Of a DNA stretch of 7,028 bases, positions 1-5,958 are shown one piece after another. The notes beneath the pieces are model-generated. The model was not told the origin of the DNA and did not search any database. It saw only the letters and a program-made list of their open reading frames with translations. The translations under genes were made by a program, and so were the position numbers. Numbering within the stretch: the first letter of the stretch is position 1; each line of letters opens with the position of its first letter. The stretch is from Candidatus Galligastranaerophilus intestinigallinarum (GTDB taxonomy: Bacteria > Cyanobacteriota > Vampirovibrionia > Gastranaerophilales > Gastranaerophilaceae), in the NCBI GenBank assembly GCA_018715855.1, contig DVKW01000031.1:1-7028 (forward strand), read 5' to 3'.

Positions 1-2081
1 CAATAGTAAACCTTGTGGCACATTTAATTGCAAACATTAAAACCGTTCTTGTGGCATCTCGTATGGATAAAGCGGTGGATGTTGTAGCAGAAAGGCTAAA
101 TGAACTTGGCGCACCATATTTGGCATTAAGAGCAGGCAGAGCGAATTACCAAAAACAATTATGTTTTCAATTGGAAGATTTGCTATCGGGCAAAGTTGAA
201 TTAAATGATGAATCTTATATGGATTCAATTTTGGTTGATACACCCGATATGAAAGACCTTTTAGATGAAATTAAAAGGTTAGAAAATAATGCTGAAAAAA
301 TTATTAATTTAGAAGAAAAATTCACGGAAAATGAAATTGAAAAAGAAGCTTCAAAGGGTGCAATCGGTGAATTAAGATATATAAACCACGAACTGGATGA
401 AGATGAAGTTGAAACCCTAAAAAAACTTGTTGAAAAATTAAAAACAAGGCTTCAAAAAGACGAAGGCTTTATAAACAGAATTCTTGTTCATTTTAATTTG
501 AAAAAAATTAAAGATATTTTGAAATTAAAAAAAGCATTTAGAGCAAAAGAAATGCTATCTCGCCTTGAAATTGAGCTTGATGTTGAAAAATTAAGCGCAA
601 AAGCAAGAAAAATTGAACAGGAAATAATGGCAACAGGCAACTTGCACCTTTTAATGAATAAAATTAAACTTTTAAAAGGAAAACAAAAAAAGCTTGCCGT
701 TGAAATTTTGAAAAATAAAAGAAGAAATGCAATTAAAGAGCTTCTTCAAGACCAAAAGAAAAGGCAAAGGCTTATAATTCATTCAAAATCGCTTGTTTCA
801 AAAAAAGCAATGCTTCAAAACAGGCTTCTTGAAAATGAAGATTTTAAACCCTTATTAAATGCCTTTCCTTGCTGGGCGGCAACAACTTATGCAATTTCAA
901 ATTCTCTGCCTCTAAAACCTGCTTTATTTGACGTTGTTATTATAGATGAAGCAAGCCAATGCGATATAGCTTCTTGTTTTCCTATTCTATTTAGAGCAAA
1001 AAAAGCAGTTATAGTAGGCGATGACAAGCAATTGCCGCATTTATCTTTCTTAGAAAAAGCAAAAGAACAATCATTTTTAAACCAATATAACATTGATGAT
1101 AAATACCAATTAATGTGGCGTTTCAGAACAAATTCAATGTTTGACCTTGCAAATTATTATTCTGTTTCACCTGTTTTATTGGATGAACACTTTAGAAGCC
1201 CAAAACCCATTATTCAATTCTCATCGGATGAATTTTACGGCGGCAGAATTAAAGTGATGAAAACAACAGATGATATTGATTGCCCGATTGAACTTGTTGT
1301 GGTTGAAGGCGGTAAAGTGGATGTTGATATCACAAGAAACACGGTTGAAGCGGAAGCTGTTATTAAAAAAATGCAAGATATTATTGCAGAAAATGAAAAA
1401 ACAAACCCTGATAACCCGATTTCAATAGGCGTTGTTTCACCATTTAGAGGGCAAGTGGATTTAATTAAAAAAGATGTAATGCAAATTTTTTCACTTGAAA
1501 CAATTCAAAAACACCAAATTGAAATAGGCACAGCTCACACTTTCCAAGGTGATGAAAAAGACATAATGCTTATGAGCTGGGCAATAGCAGATAATTCAAG
1601 GCCGCAATCATTAACATTTTTGCAAAAACCGAATTTGTTCAATGTTGCAATAACAAGAGCAAGAAAAAAACTCATAAACTTTATTTCAAAAGCGCCAAAT
1701 ACAATCCCTGAAGGGCTTTTAAGAGATTATATCGAATACGTTCAAAGGGCAAAAAAAGCTTTTGAAACATCGAACAAATTAAACTTCAAAAACGATTTTG
1801 AAAAAGAAGTTTATATGGAACTTGCCCTATATCTTCCGGATACCAACATTCAAGCAGGGCTTGAAATAGGCGGAGTTAGCGCCGATATTACGATAGATAA
1901 AATTGATATTGAAGTAGACGGCGTGCCTGATAAAACAAAAGGAAGATATTCCAATATGAAAAAACAATCCATCTTAGAAAGATGCGGTTTTAAGGTTATA
2001 AGGGTTGTTAAAAGAGAATGGGATTTATCCAAAAAAGCTGTCATGGATAGAATTTTAGCTGAAATTAAAGATGAAGTCTAA
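1..2081 (+). CDS. Superfamily 1 (COG1112/Upf1-Dna2-like) helicase with C-terminal PD-(D/E)XK nuclease-like domain, 5' partial
   Basis: The frame is open from the first full codon (base 3), so the GTG at 15 is not the start; the Walker A region lies before the window. Residues are counted from base 15. The opening matches the motif Ia region that follows Walker A in COG1112 proteins (LVAHLIANIKTVLVAS). About 95-275 is a charged, Lys/Glu-rich coiled-coil-like insert. Then come motif II DEAS (311-314), motif III GDDKQLPH (335-342), EHFRS (391-395), motif V GTAHTFQGDE (505-514) and motif VI NVAITRAR (543-550), all intact. The tail (about 595-688) matches the Vsr/DUF559/MTES_1575 nuclease pattern: E598, D624, then IEVDG (E633, D635), and GFKVIRVVKREW near the end. 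ATP-driven nucleic acid unwinding coupled to cleavage is inferred; repair and phage defence are both possible. Helicase call is firm, nuclease activity less so. Confidence 0.9.
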   Translation, partial: IVNLVAHLIANIKTVLVASRMDKAVDVVAERLNELGAPYLALRAGRANYQKQLCFQLEDLLSGKVELNDESYMDSILVDTPDMKDLLDEIKRLENNAEKIINLEEKFTENEIEKEASKGAIGELRYINHELDEDEVETLKKLVEKLKTRLQKDEGFINRILVHFNLKKIKDILKLKKAFRAKEMLSRLEIELDVEKLSAKARKIEQEIMATGNLHLLMNKIKLLKGKQKKLAVEILKNKRRNAIKELLQDQKKRQRLIIHSKSLVSKKAMLQNRLLENEDFKPLLNAFPCWAATTYAISNSLPLKPALFDVVIIDEASQCDIASCFPILFRAKKAVIVGDDKQLPHLSFLEKAKEQSFLNQYNIDDKYQLMWRFRTNSMFDLANYYSVSPVLLDEHFRSPKPIIQFSSDEFYGGRIKVMKTTDDIDCPIELVVVEGGKVDVDITRNTVEAEAVIKKMQDIIAENEKTNPDNPISIGVVSPFRGQVDLIKKDVMQIFSLETIQKHQIEIGTAHTFQGDEKDIMLMSWAIADNSRPQSLTFLQKPNLFNVAITRARKKLINFISKAPNTIPEGLLRDYIEYVQRAKKAFETSNKLNFKNDFEKEVYMELALYLPDTNIQAGLEIGGVSADITIDKIDIEVDGVPDKTKGRYSNMKKQSILERCGFKVIRVVKREWDLSKKAVMDRILAEIKDEV

Positions 2082-2154
2082 AATTTTTATACAACCTTTA
2101 GCCAATATTAATGCACCTTTTTAGACAATGTAATTTTATTTTTAATTGATTATT

Positions 2155-2180
2155 ATTTTATAAGTAAGAGCTTATAAAAT
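2155..2180. promoter_or_regulatory. Perfect 10-bp inverted repeat spanning a start codon
   Basis: ATTTTATAAG (2155-2164) and CTTATAAAAT (2171-2180) are exact reverse complements around the 6-base loop TAAGAG. The right arm contains the first two bases of the ATG at 2179, and the loop carries the only purine-rich Shine-Dalgarno-like stretch. As RNA, the hairpin would hold the start codon in the stem and the ribosome site in the loop; as DNA, the palindrome could be a dimeric repressor operator. No T-run follows, so it is not an ordinary terminator. Arms this AT-rich can arise by chance, so function is inferred. Confidence 0.45.
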
Positions 2181-2382
2181 GAGAAAAACAGTTAAAAATG
2201 AAAAAATAAATATAAAAAAAGAGAGTGCAAAAAAGTATCTTTTAAAGTATATTAAGGAATTGGAAATCCATTTTGATTTAAGCGAAGATGAAACAAAAGA
2301 TATTATTTTGCAGACCTTTTATTCAAAATGCGGAATATACAAGACCGTAAAAAAAATCAGAAAGTTGTTTTTAAAATGTTGA
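2179..2382 (+). CDS. Small basic hypothetical protein, 67 aa
   Basis: I do not recognise this protein. It is Lys-rich, with no signal peptide or membrane segment, so it is probably cytoplasmic. The first 20 residues are strongly basic. Residues 20-32 and 36-50 look helical (LSEDETKDIILQTF), followed by CGIYKTVKKI (51-60), which loosely resembles the first two helices of a Fis-type helix-turn-helix but lacks room for a third. Support for a real gene is its position: it fills the space ahead of the hydrolase, and its TGA (2380-2382) overlaps the likely hydrolase start (2376) by seven bases, a layout typical of translational coupling. The ATG sits in the right arm of a perfect inverted repeat, and the only ribosome site is a weak AAGAG in the loop. 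A chance frame within a leader remains possible. Confidence 0.55.
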   Translation: MRKTVKNEKINIKKESAKKYLLKYIKELEIHFDLSEDETKDIILQTFYSKCGIYKTVKKIRKLFLKC

Positions 2383-3017
2383 AATTAGAAAAATTTACAC
2401 CTGAAGAATTTGCATCAAATAATTATCTTCTATATAACGATGAAACCAAAACTGCTGTTTTGTTTGATCCATCAGGGTGCTATGACAAGGTGGTTAAATT
2501 TATTAAAGAAAATAACCTTAATTTAAAAACTTTAATTGCAACCCACATTCATTTTGACCATTTGGGAGATATTAAAAAATATCAGGATAATTTCAAAGAA
2601 ATAAAAACCGTTATTCCGAAAGGCGATAAGCCAATGTATGAAAACCTTATGGTTCAGTGCGATTTATTCGGAGTTAAAAGGGTTGATAACTTTAAAGTTG
2701 ATGAATTTGTTGATGAAAATTCAAAACTTTTTATAGATGATATTGAAATTAAAATAATTTCAACCCCAGGGCATTCTTTTGGCTCTACCTGTTATTTAAT
2801 AGGCGATATTTTAATTTCAGGCGACACATTATTCAGGGAAGAAATCGGCAGATGCGACCTTCCCACAGGCTCGTTTGATGATATTAAAAATTCAATTAAA
2901 GAAAAACTTTTTAAATTAGATTCAAATGTTAAAGTTTTCCCGGGGCATGGCGCTAATACTGATATAGGCCATGAAAAAGAATTTAACGCATACTTTGGAT
3001 TAAGAGCAATTTATTAA
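2376..3017 (+). CDS. Metallo-beta-lactamase-fold hydrolase (glyoxalase II-like), 213 aa
   Basis: This is a zinc hydrolase of the glyoxalase II-like branch of the metallo-beta-lactamase fold. All expected metal ligands are visible: H57, H59, D61 and H62 in THIHFDHLGD, H133 in TPGHS, D150 in SGDTLF, and H191 in FPGHG. The LFREEIGRCDLPTGS segment after D150 is typical of the small YcbL/GloB-like bacterial members. At 213 residues it lacks the C-terminal helical substrate domain of true glyoxalase II, so a thioester hydrolase with an unknown substrate is the safest reading. I chose the ATG at 2376 because MLKLEKFTPEEFASNNYLL is the normal family opening; the in-frame ATG at 2328 would add 16 residues wholly inside the preceding gene. 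There is no strong ribosome site, so coupling to the upstream frame is likely. Cytidine deaminase follows after 12 bases in the same operon. Confidence 0.9.
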   Translation: MLKLEKFTPEEFASNNYLLYNDETKTAVLFDPSGCYDKVVKFIKENNLNLKTLIATHIHFDHLGDIKKYQDNFKEIKTVIPKGDKPMYENLMVQCDLFGVKRVDNFKVDEFVDENSKLFIDDIEIKIISTPGHSFGSTCYLIGDILISGDTLFREEIGRCDLPTGSFDDIKNSIKEKLFKLDSNVKVFPGHGANTDIGHEKEFNAYFGLRAIY

Positions 3018-3023
3018 TGAGGT
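3018..3023 (+). promoter_or_regulatory. Ribosome binding site of cytidine deaminase
   Basis: TGAGGT lies six bases before the ATG at 3030, directly after the hydrolase stop codon. It is one of the clearest Shine-Dalgarno sites in the window and fixes the deaminase start. Confidence 0.6.
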
Positions 3024-3029
3024 TAAAAA

Positions 3030-3428
3030 ATGAAAACTAAAGAAGAATTGTTTTTGGAAGCAAAAAAGATTAGTGAAAATTCTTATTCACCATATTCAAA
3101 TTTTCCCGTTGGGGCTTGTTGCCTTTTTGAAAACGGAAAAACATATTTGGGCGTAAATGTTGAAAATGTAAGCTATGGGCTTACTTTATGCGCAGAAAGA
3201 AACGCCTTATCTACTGCCGCTGCTAATGGCGAAAAAAAGGGTTTAATTGCAATTGCAATTTATTCACCAAAACAGAAAATGTGCATTCCATGCGGCGCTT
3301 GCCTTCAGTGGATGGCAGAATTCAGAGCGGAAAATAAAGATGTTTCAATTATTTTAGAAAATGAAGAAGGGGAAATTGTTGAGCACACCTTGAAAGATTT
3401 TCTTCCCTTTACATTTAAAATTAATTAA
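3030..3428 (+). CDS. cdd: Cytidine deaminase, 132 aa
   Basis: The enzyme deaminates cytidine and deoxycytidine to uridine and deoxyuridine in cytoplasmic pyrimidine salvage. Length and motifs match the small homotetrameric type (Bacillus subtilis Cdd). Zinc ligands are C54 in CAERNAL and C88 and C91 in PCGACLQ; E56 is the proton shuttle; R57 is the arginine found beside it in tetrameric enzymes. N43 and E45 in NVENVSYG form the ribose-binding motif, and SPYSNFPVGA (20-29) is the usual N-terminal signature. One small departure is CLQ where CRQ is usual, next to the second zinc cysteine. The ATG has a good TGAGGT ribosome site. The gene follows the metallo-hydrolase by 12 bases and is closed by a strong terminator, so it is the last gene of that operon. 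Confidence 0.95.
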   Translation: MKTKEELFLEAKKISENSYSPYSNFPVGACCLFENGKTYLGVNVENVSYGLTLCAERNALSTAAANGEKKGLIAIAIYSPKQKMCIPCGACLQWMAEFRAENKDVSIILENEEGEIVEHTLKDFLPFTFKIN

Positions 3429-3457
3429 AAAAAGCGCCCCATAAAAAGGGCGCTTTT
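3429..3457. terminator. Bidirectional intrinsic terminator between converging genes
   Basis: A 10-bp stem, AAAAGCGCCC (3430-3439) with GGGCGCTTTT (3448-3457), encloses an 8-base loop. It begins right after the cytidine deaminase stop and ends ten bases before the stop of the converging gene. The A-run on one side and T-run on the other let it end transcripts from both directions. Confidence 0.9.
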
Positions 3458-3467
3458 AATTTTAAGT

Positions 3468-4448
3468 TTAATCAAATTCGGGGAAAAACCTGTAGCCCAT
3501 TTGCTGCAAAATTTCCCATTTAATTTGTTGTCTTTTATTTAACATAGAATTAAATTTTTCCAACGCTTTATTGTAAAATTCATCTCTTTCTTTATACATT
3601 TTAAGAAGTTCTTTATCTATTTTTTCAATTTTTGCAATTTGGTCTTTTACAACAATTCTGCTTCTTTTAACCATTTCTTTTTCTTGTTCTTTATTTTTAA
3701 TTTGCTTTGTCATTTCGCTTAATTTAGAAGTGGTTTTATAGTAAAATATGCTGAATTTTTCGTTTTGTTTATCTGTGAATTGAAGAAATTCATTAACGGA
3801 AACCGCATTTTTTTCAATGTCTTCATAGGTTAAATCTTTTTTGTATAATTGCGCAGGGGCTTTTTTATCGGCTTCTTCCTGCTTATTTAAAGGAAGTTTT
3901 GCTTCATCTTCATTTTCAATTTTTTTTATTTCTGTCGGTTCTTCGTTTTTAATTTCTTCAACTGTTGTTTCTTCTTTTTTTTCTTCTTTGCCCGCAACTT
4001 CAGAAACAGGGGTTTCTTCTTTAATTTCTTCTTTTTTAGCCTCTTTTATTTCTTCTTTTTGGGTTTGGTTGCTTGTTTCAAGGTTTGAAGGTTCTTCTTT
4101 AACTTCCGTTTTTTGTAAATTTTCTTTTACCTCTTGTTTTTTAATTTCTTCTTTTTGAAGCTTTTCTTGTTCTTTTTGAAGCTTTTCTTGTTCTTTTTGT
4201 TGCTTTTTAAGCTCTTTTGCTTCTTTTTTTTGTTTTTCTTTGTTTAATTTTTCTTGTTCTTTTTTAAATTTTTTAATTTCTCTTTCACTTGGCATATCGC
4301 TTACATCTTGCATTTTGGTGTCGTCAATCATAACGGCTTCTTTTTCATCAGTTTTTAAGACTTTCTTTTCATCTGCAGCAAAAGAAGAATTTAAAAACAC
4401 GCCCATAACAAACAAAAACGCAAATATTTTAATCAAATTTTTTTTCAT
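3468..4448 (-). CDS. Exported Lys/Glu-rich coiled-coil protein with helical C-terminal domain, 326 aa
   Basis: The function is unknown. Start ATG at 4448-4446 is preceded by GGAG (4458-4455) at six bases; an in-frame TTG at 4460 overlaps that site and was rejected. A clear signal peptide (MKKN, hydrophobic core, NSSFA, about residues 1-24) fits Sec export with cleavage near A24/A25 and no lipobox. Residues 55-115 form a very charged coiled coil with a tandem EQEKLQK repeat. Residues 115-200 are Glu/Lys/Thr/Pro-rich and probably disordered. Residues 203-326 are a separate, less repetitive helical domain. It holds QFTDKQNEKF (223-232) and FNSMLNKRQQIKW (299-311), which resemble the paired LTxxQ elements of Spy/CpxP periplasmic chaperones. 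That likeness is faint and unproven. It is monocistronic, sharing its terminator with cdd. The real product could be periplasmic or envelope-associated. Confidence 0.85.
   Translation of the reverse strand: MKKNLIKIFAFLFVMGVFLNSSFAADEKKVLKTDEKEAVMIDDTKMQDVSDMPSEREIKKFKKEQEKLNKEKQKKEAKELKKQQKEQEKLQKEQEKLQKEEIKKQEVKENLQKTEVKEEPSNLETSNQTQKEEIKEAKKEEIKEETPVSEVAGKEEKKEETTVEEIKNEEPTEIKKIENEDEAKLPLNKQEEADKKAPAQLYKKDLTYEDIEKNAVSVNEFLQFTDKQNEKFSIFYYKTTSKLSEMTKQIKNKEQEKEMVKRSRIVVKDQIAKIEKIDKELLKMYKERDEFYNKALEKFNSMLNKRQQIKWEILQQMGYRFFPEFD
4157..4198. repeat. Two tandem 21-bp units inside the exported protein gene
   Basis: GAAGCTTTTCTTGTTCTTTT plus one T occurs at 4157-4177 and again at 4178-4198 without change. 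On the coding (minus) strand each unit encodes seven residues of the EQEKLQK repeat, one coiled-coil heptad. Degenerate neighbours extend to about 4265. Exact identity suggests a recent duplication. Confidence 0.8.
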
Positions 4449-4454
4449 ATAAAA

Positions 4455-4492
4455 CTCCAACTTTTCTTAACTATTAAATAATACCATAATTT
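4455..4492 (-). promoter_or_regulatory. Promoter and ribosome site candidate for the exported coiled-coil protein
   Basis: On the minus strand, TATTAT (4483-4478) is preceded by TGG, giving an extended -10 element. At 17 bases upstream there is only a T-run (part of the hairpin at 4501-4524), so the -35 is poor. Transcription would begin near 4471, about 23 bases before the ATG, and the leader would contain GGAG (4458-4455). Confidence 0.4.
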
Positions 4493-4500
4493 TTAAGATA

Positions 4501-4524
4501 AAAAAAACTCCCAAAATTGGGAGT
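4501..4524 (-). terminator. Minus-strand intrinsic terminator-like hairpin with no visible upstream gene
   Basis: ACTCCCAA (4507-4514) pairs with TTGGGAGT (4517-4524). Reading the minus strand, the stem is followed by a run of seven T, the form of an intrinsic terminator for leftward transcripts. On the plus strand the next bases are AAATC, not T-rich. No leftward gene lies between here and pilT, so it may end an unannotated transcript or block read-in to the promoter just downstream. Confidence 0.55.
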
Positions 4525-4768
4525 AAATCTTTAAATAGGAAGGGAAGGTTAGGAAGTTAGGTTGTTTATAATGTGTGTTATTAGTTTTCTTAATATCTCG
4601 TTTTGTTTTGAATGTTTTCAACTTACATTTATATAAAGTATTTTTAGTATATACAATTTCAATACTTGATATATATTGTTACAATTCTTTACATTATTTT
4701 TATTTTAGCGGAATCACCCTATATATGATTGATTTTAGGGCTTTTTTATTTACATTAAAGCCATCTGT
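4525..4768. other. Non-coding AT-rich stretch upstream of pilT
   Basis: No convincing gene is present. A 65-codon frame at 4575-4772 is hydrophobic and Phe/Leu/Ile-rich, has no ATG-plus-ribosome-site start, and looks like chance. The left part (4536-4562) is a purine-rich tract. Weak rightward promoter-like pairs exist: TTGATA (4666-4671) with TACATT (4690-4695, 18-base spacing), and TTGTTA (4676-4681) with TTTATT (4699-4704, 17-base spacing). TATAAT at 4567-4572 lacks a -35. The right part holds two competing hairpins, listed separately. Confidence 0.5.
4717..4762 (+). promoter_or_regulatory. Two mutually exclusive hairpins in the pilT leader, attenuator candidate
   Basis: Hairpin one pairs CCCTA (4717-4721) with TAGGG (4736-4740) and is followed by CTTTTTTATTT, which has terminator shape. 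Hairpin two pairs GGCTTT (4739-4744) with AAAGCC (4757-4762). They share the bases at 4739-4740, so forming one disrupts the other. Both stems are short (5-6 bp), and I see no known riboswitch consensus, so this is only a candidate. Confidence 0.25.
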
Positions 4769-4816
4769 GTGAGATACTTTTATCATAAATATCAGATAAA
4801 AGGAAAATGCGGAACT

Positions 4817-5911
4817 ATGATTATTGAAGAAATTCTTGAACTTACGGTTCAAAAGAAAGCGTCTGACCTTCATATAAGTTCATACTTGCCGCCTGTTTTG
4901 CGTATAGACGGCGAATTAATAAGAACAAATCTTCCTGTTTTATCACCGGAGGATGTTGAAACACTTCTTTTTCCTATTTTAACAAACGAACAAAGAAGAA
5001 CACTGGAACAAACTTGGGAATTGGACTTTGGTTATGGGCTTCATGGTATCGGGCGTTTCAGGGTAAATATTTATAAAGATAAAGGAAACTATGCGGCAGC
5101 ATTCAGGACGGTTAACTCAACCCCCCCTACATTTGAAAGTTTGGGGCTTCCTGAAGTTGTTAAAACAGTTTCAAACAGGCCAAGAGGTTTAATTTTGGTA
5201 ACAGGGCCGACAGGTTCAGGTAAATCAACCACATTGGCTGCCATGATAGATTACATTAATTCCACAAGAACAGAACATATTCTCACAATGGAAGACCCTA
5301 TAGAATTTGTTCACACTTCTAAAAAAAGCATTGTTCACCAAAGAGAATTGGGGCAAGACACAAGAAGCATGGCAAATGCGCTAAGGTCAGCCCTTCGTGA
5401 AGACCCTGACGTTATACTGGTTGGTGAAATGAGGGACTTAGAAACAATCGGCCTAGCTTTAACTGCCGCAGAAACAGGCCACTTAGTTATGGGAACCTTG
5501 CACACATCAAGCGCCGCCCAAACAATCGACCGTGTTGTTGACGTATTCCCCGAAGGGCAGCAGCAGCAAATCAGGCTGCAATTATCAAACAGCTTAATTG
5601 CAGTTTTCTCTCAAACATTGTTGCAAAAATTATCCGATGACGGAGTTACAAAAAAAGGCCGTATAATGGCGCAAGAAATCATGCTTGTAACAGGTGCTAT
5701 CGCAAACTTAATCCGTGAACAAAAAACGGCGCAAATATATTCGGCACTTCAAACAGGCACAAGTATCGGCATGCAAACGCTTGATATGGCGCTTAGAGAT
5801 TTGGTTCTTGCCAAAAAAATTGACCTTCAAGATGCAATAGCAAAATCTCACCATCCGGATGAACTCAAAAGAATGCTGGGGCTTGAAGCGGAAGCAAAAA
5901 AACTTTATTAA
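4817..5911 (+). CDS. pilT: Type IV pilus retraction ATPase PilT, 364 aa
   Basis: PilT is the cytoplasmic hexameric ATPase that drives pilus retraction, and so twitching motility, surface sensing and DNA uptake. The N-terminal domain (about 1-110) contains the KASDLHIS signature. Next come Walker A GPTGSGKST (130-138, K136), the Asp box with catalytic E163 (MEDPIEF), Walker B with E204 (ILVGEMRD) and the His box with H222 and H229 (TGHLVMGTLHT). These positions equal the Pseudomonas aeruginosa PilT numbering as I recall it, which supports the ATG at 4817 over the in-frame GTG at 4769; AAGGA at 4799-4803 is a distant ribosome site. The retraction motif AIRNLIRE reads AIANLIRE (294-301), one Arg-to-Ala change. 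No other pilus genes are adjacent. The sequence is of cyanobacterial flavour. A dedicated terminator follows. Confidence 0.96.
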   Translation: MIIEEILELTVQKKASDLHISSYLPPVLRIDGELIRTNLPVLSPEDVETLLFPILTNEQRRTLEQTWELDFGYGLHGIGRFRVNIYKDKGNYAAAFRTVNSTPPTFESLGLPEVVKTVSNRPRGLILVTGPTGSGKSTTLAAMIDYINSTRTEHILTMEDPIEFVHTSKKSIVHQRELGQDTRSMANALRSALREDPDVILVGEMRDLETIGLALTAAETGHLVMGTLHTSSAAQTIDRVVDVFPEGQQQQIRLQLSNSLIAVFSQTLLQKLSDDGVTKKGRIMAQEIMLVTGAIANLIREQKTAQIYSALQTGTSIGMQTLDMALRDLVLAKKIDLQDAIAKSHHPDELKRMLGLEAEAKKLY

Positions 5912-5913
5912 TA

Positions 5914-5944
5914 AAAAAGCCGCCTTCAATTTGGCGGCTTTTAT
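5914..5944 (+). terminator. Intrinsic terminator of pilT
   Basis: AAAAGCCGCC (5915-5924) pairs with GGCGGCTTTT (5933-5942) around an 8-base loop, followed by ATTTTA. It starts three bases after the pilT stop. Leftward activity is also possible because of the A-run, but no leftward gene ends here. Confidence 0.9.
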
Positions 5945-5946
5945 TT

Positions 5947-5952
5947 TATAAT
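5947..5952 (+). promoter_or_regulatory. Perfect -10 element just upstream of the pnuC-like start
   Basis: TATAAT ends six bases before the ATG at 5959, so initiation at the usual distance would fall at or next to the start codon. No Shine-Dalgarno sequence is present in the six bases between. The -35 region would fall in the pilT terminator (TTCAAT, 5925-5930, 16-base spacing) and is weak. This suggests a leaderless mRNA. Confidence 0.45.
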
Positions 5953-5958
5953 CAATAA

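Noticed and set aside
15..17. GTG at 15 as the start of the helicase gene
   Set aside because: The frame is open through the preceding codons to the window edge, and the protein starts mid-domain after the Walker A region, so the gene is cut by the window.
37..2044. Short minus-strand frames inside the helicase gene
   Set aside because: They are shadows of the real coding frame and lack family features.
2082..2154. A terminator for the helicase gene
   Set aside because: No GC-rich stem followed by a T-run is visible after the stop at 2081; the AT-rich sequence offers only weak pairing.
2328..2375. Longer start for the metallo-hydrolase at the ATG at 2328
   Set aside because: The extra 16 residues are lysine-rich, unlike the family, and lie wholly within the upstream small gene; the family's normal N-terminus begins at 2376.
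3841..4452. Plus-strand Ser/Phe-rich frames opposite the exported protein gene
   Set aside because: Their composition is the mirror of Lys/Glu codons on the coding strand; no start sites or recognisable domains.
4575..4772. Hydrophobic 65-residue plus-strand frame before pilT
   Set aside because: Non-ATG start without a ribosome site, low-complexity composition expected from AT-rich DNA; it runs through both leader hairpins.
4769..4816. GTG start giving a 380-residue PilT
   Set aside because: The ATG at 4817 gives motif positions K136, E163, E204, H222 and H229 as in characterised PilT; the extension is not conserved in character.
4449..4816. A tRNA, CRISPR array or known riboswitch in the largest intergenic region
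   Set aside because: No cloverleaf, no spaced direct repeats, and no match by eye to c-di-GMP, TPP, FMN or preQ1 consensus elements.
5708..5929. Minus-strand 73-residue frame over the end of pilT
   Set aside because: It begins inside the pilT terminator and is antisense to conserved coding sequence.
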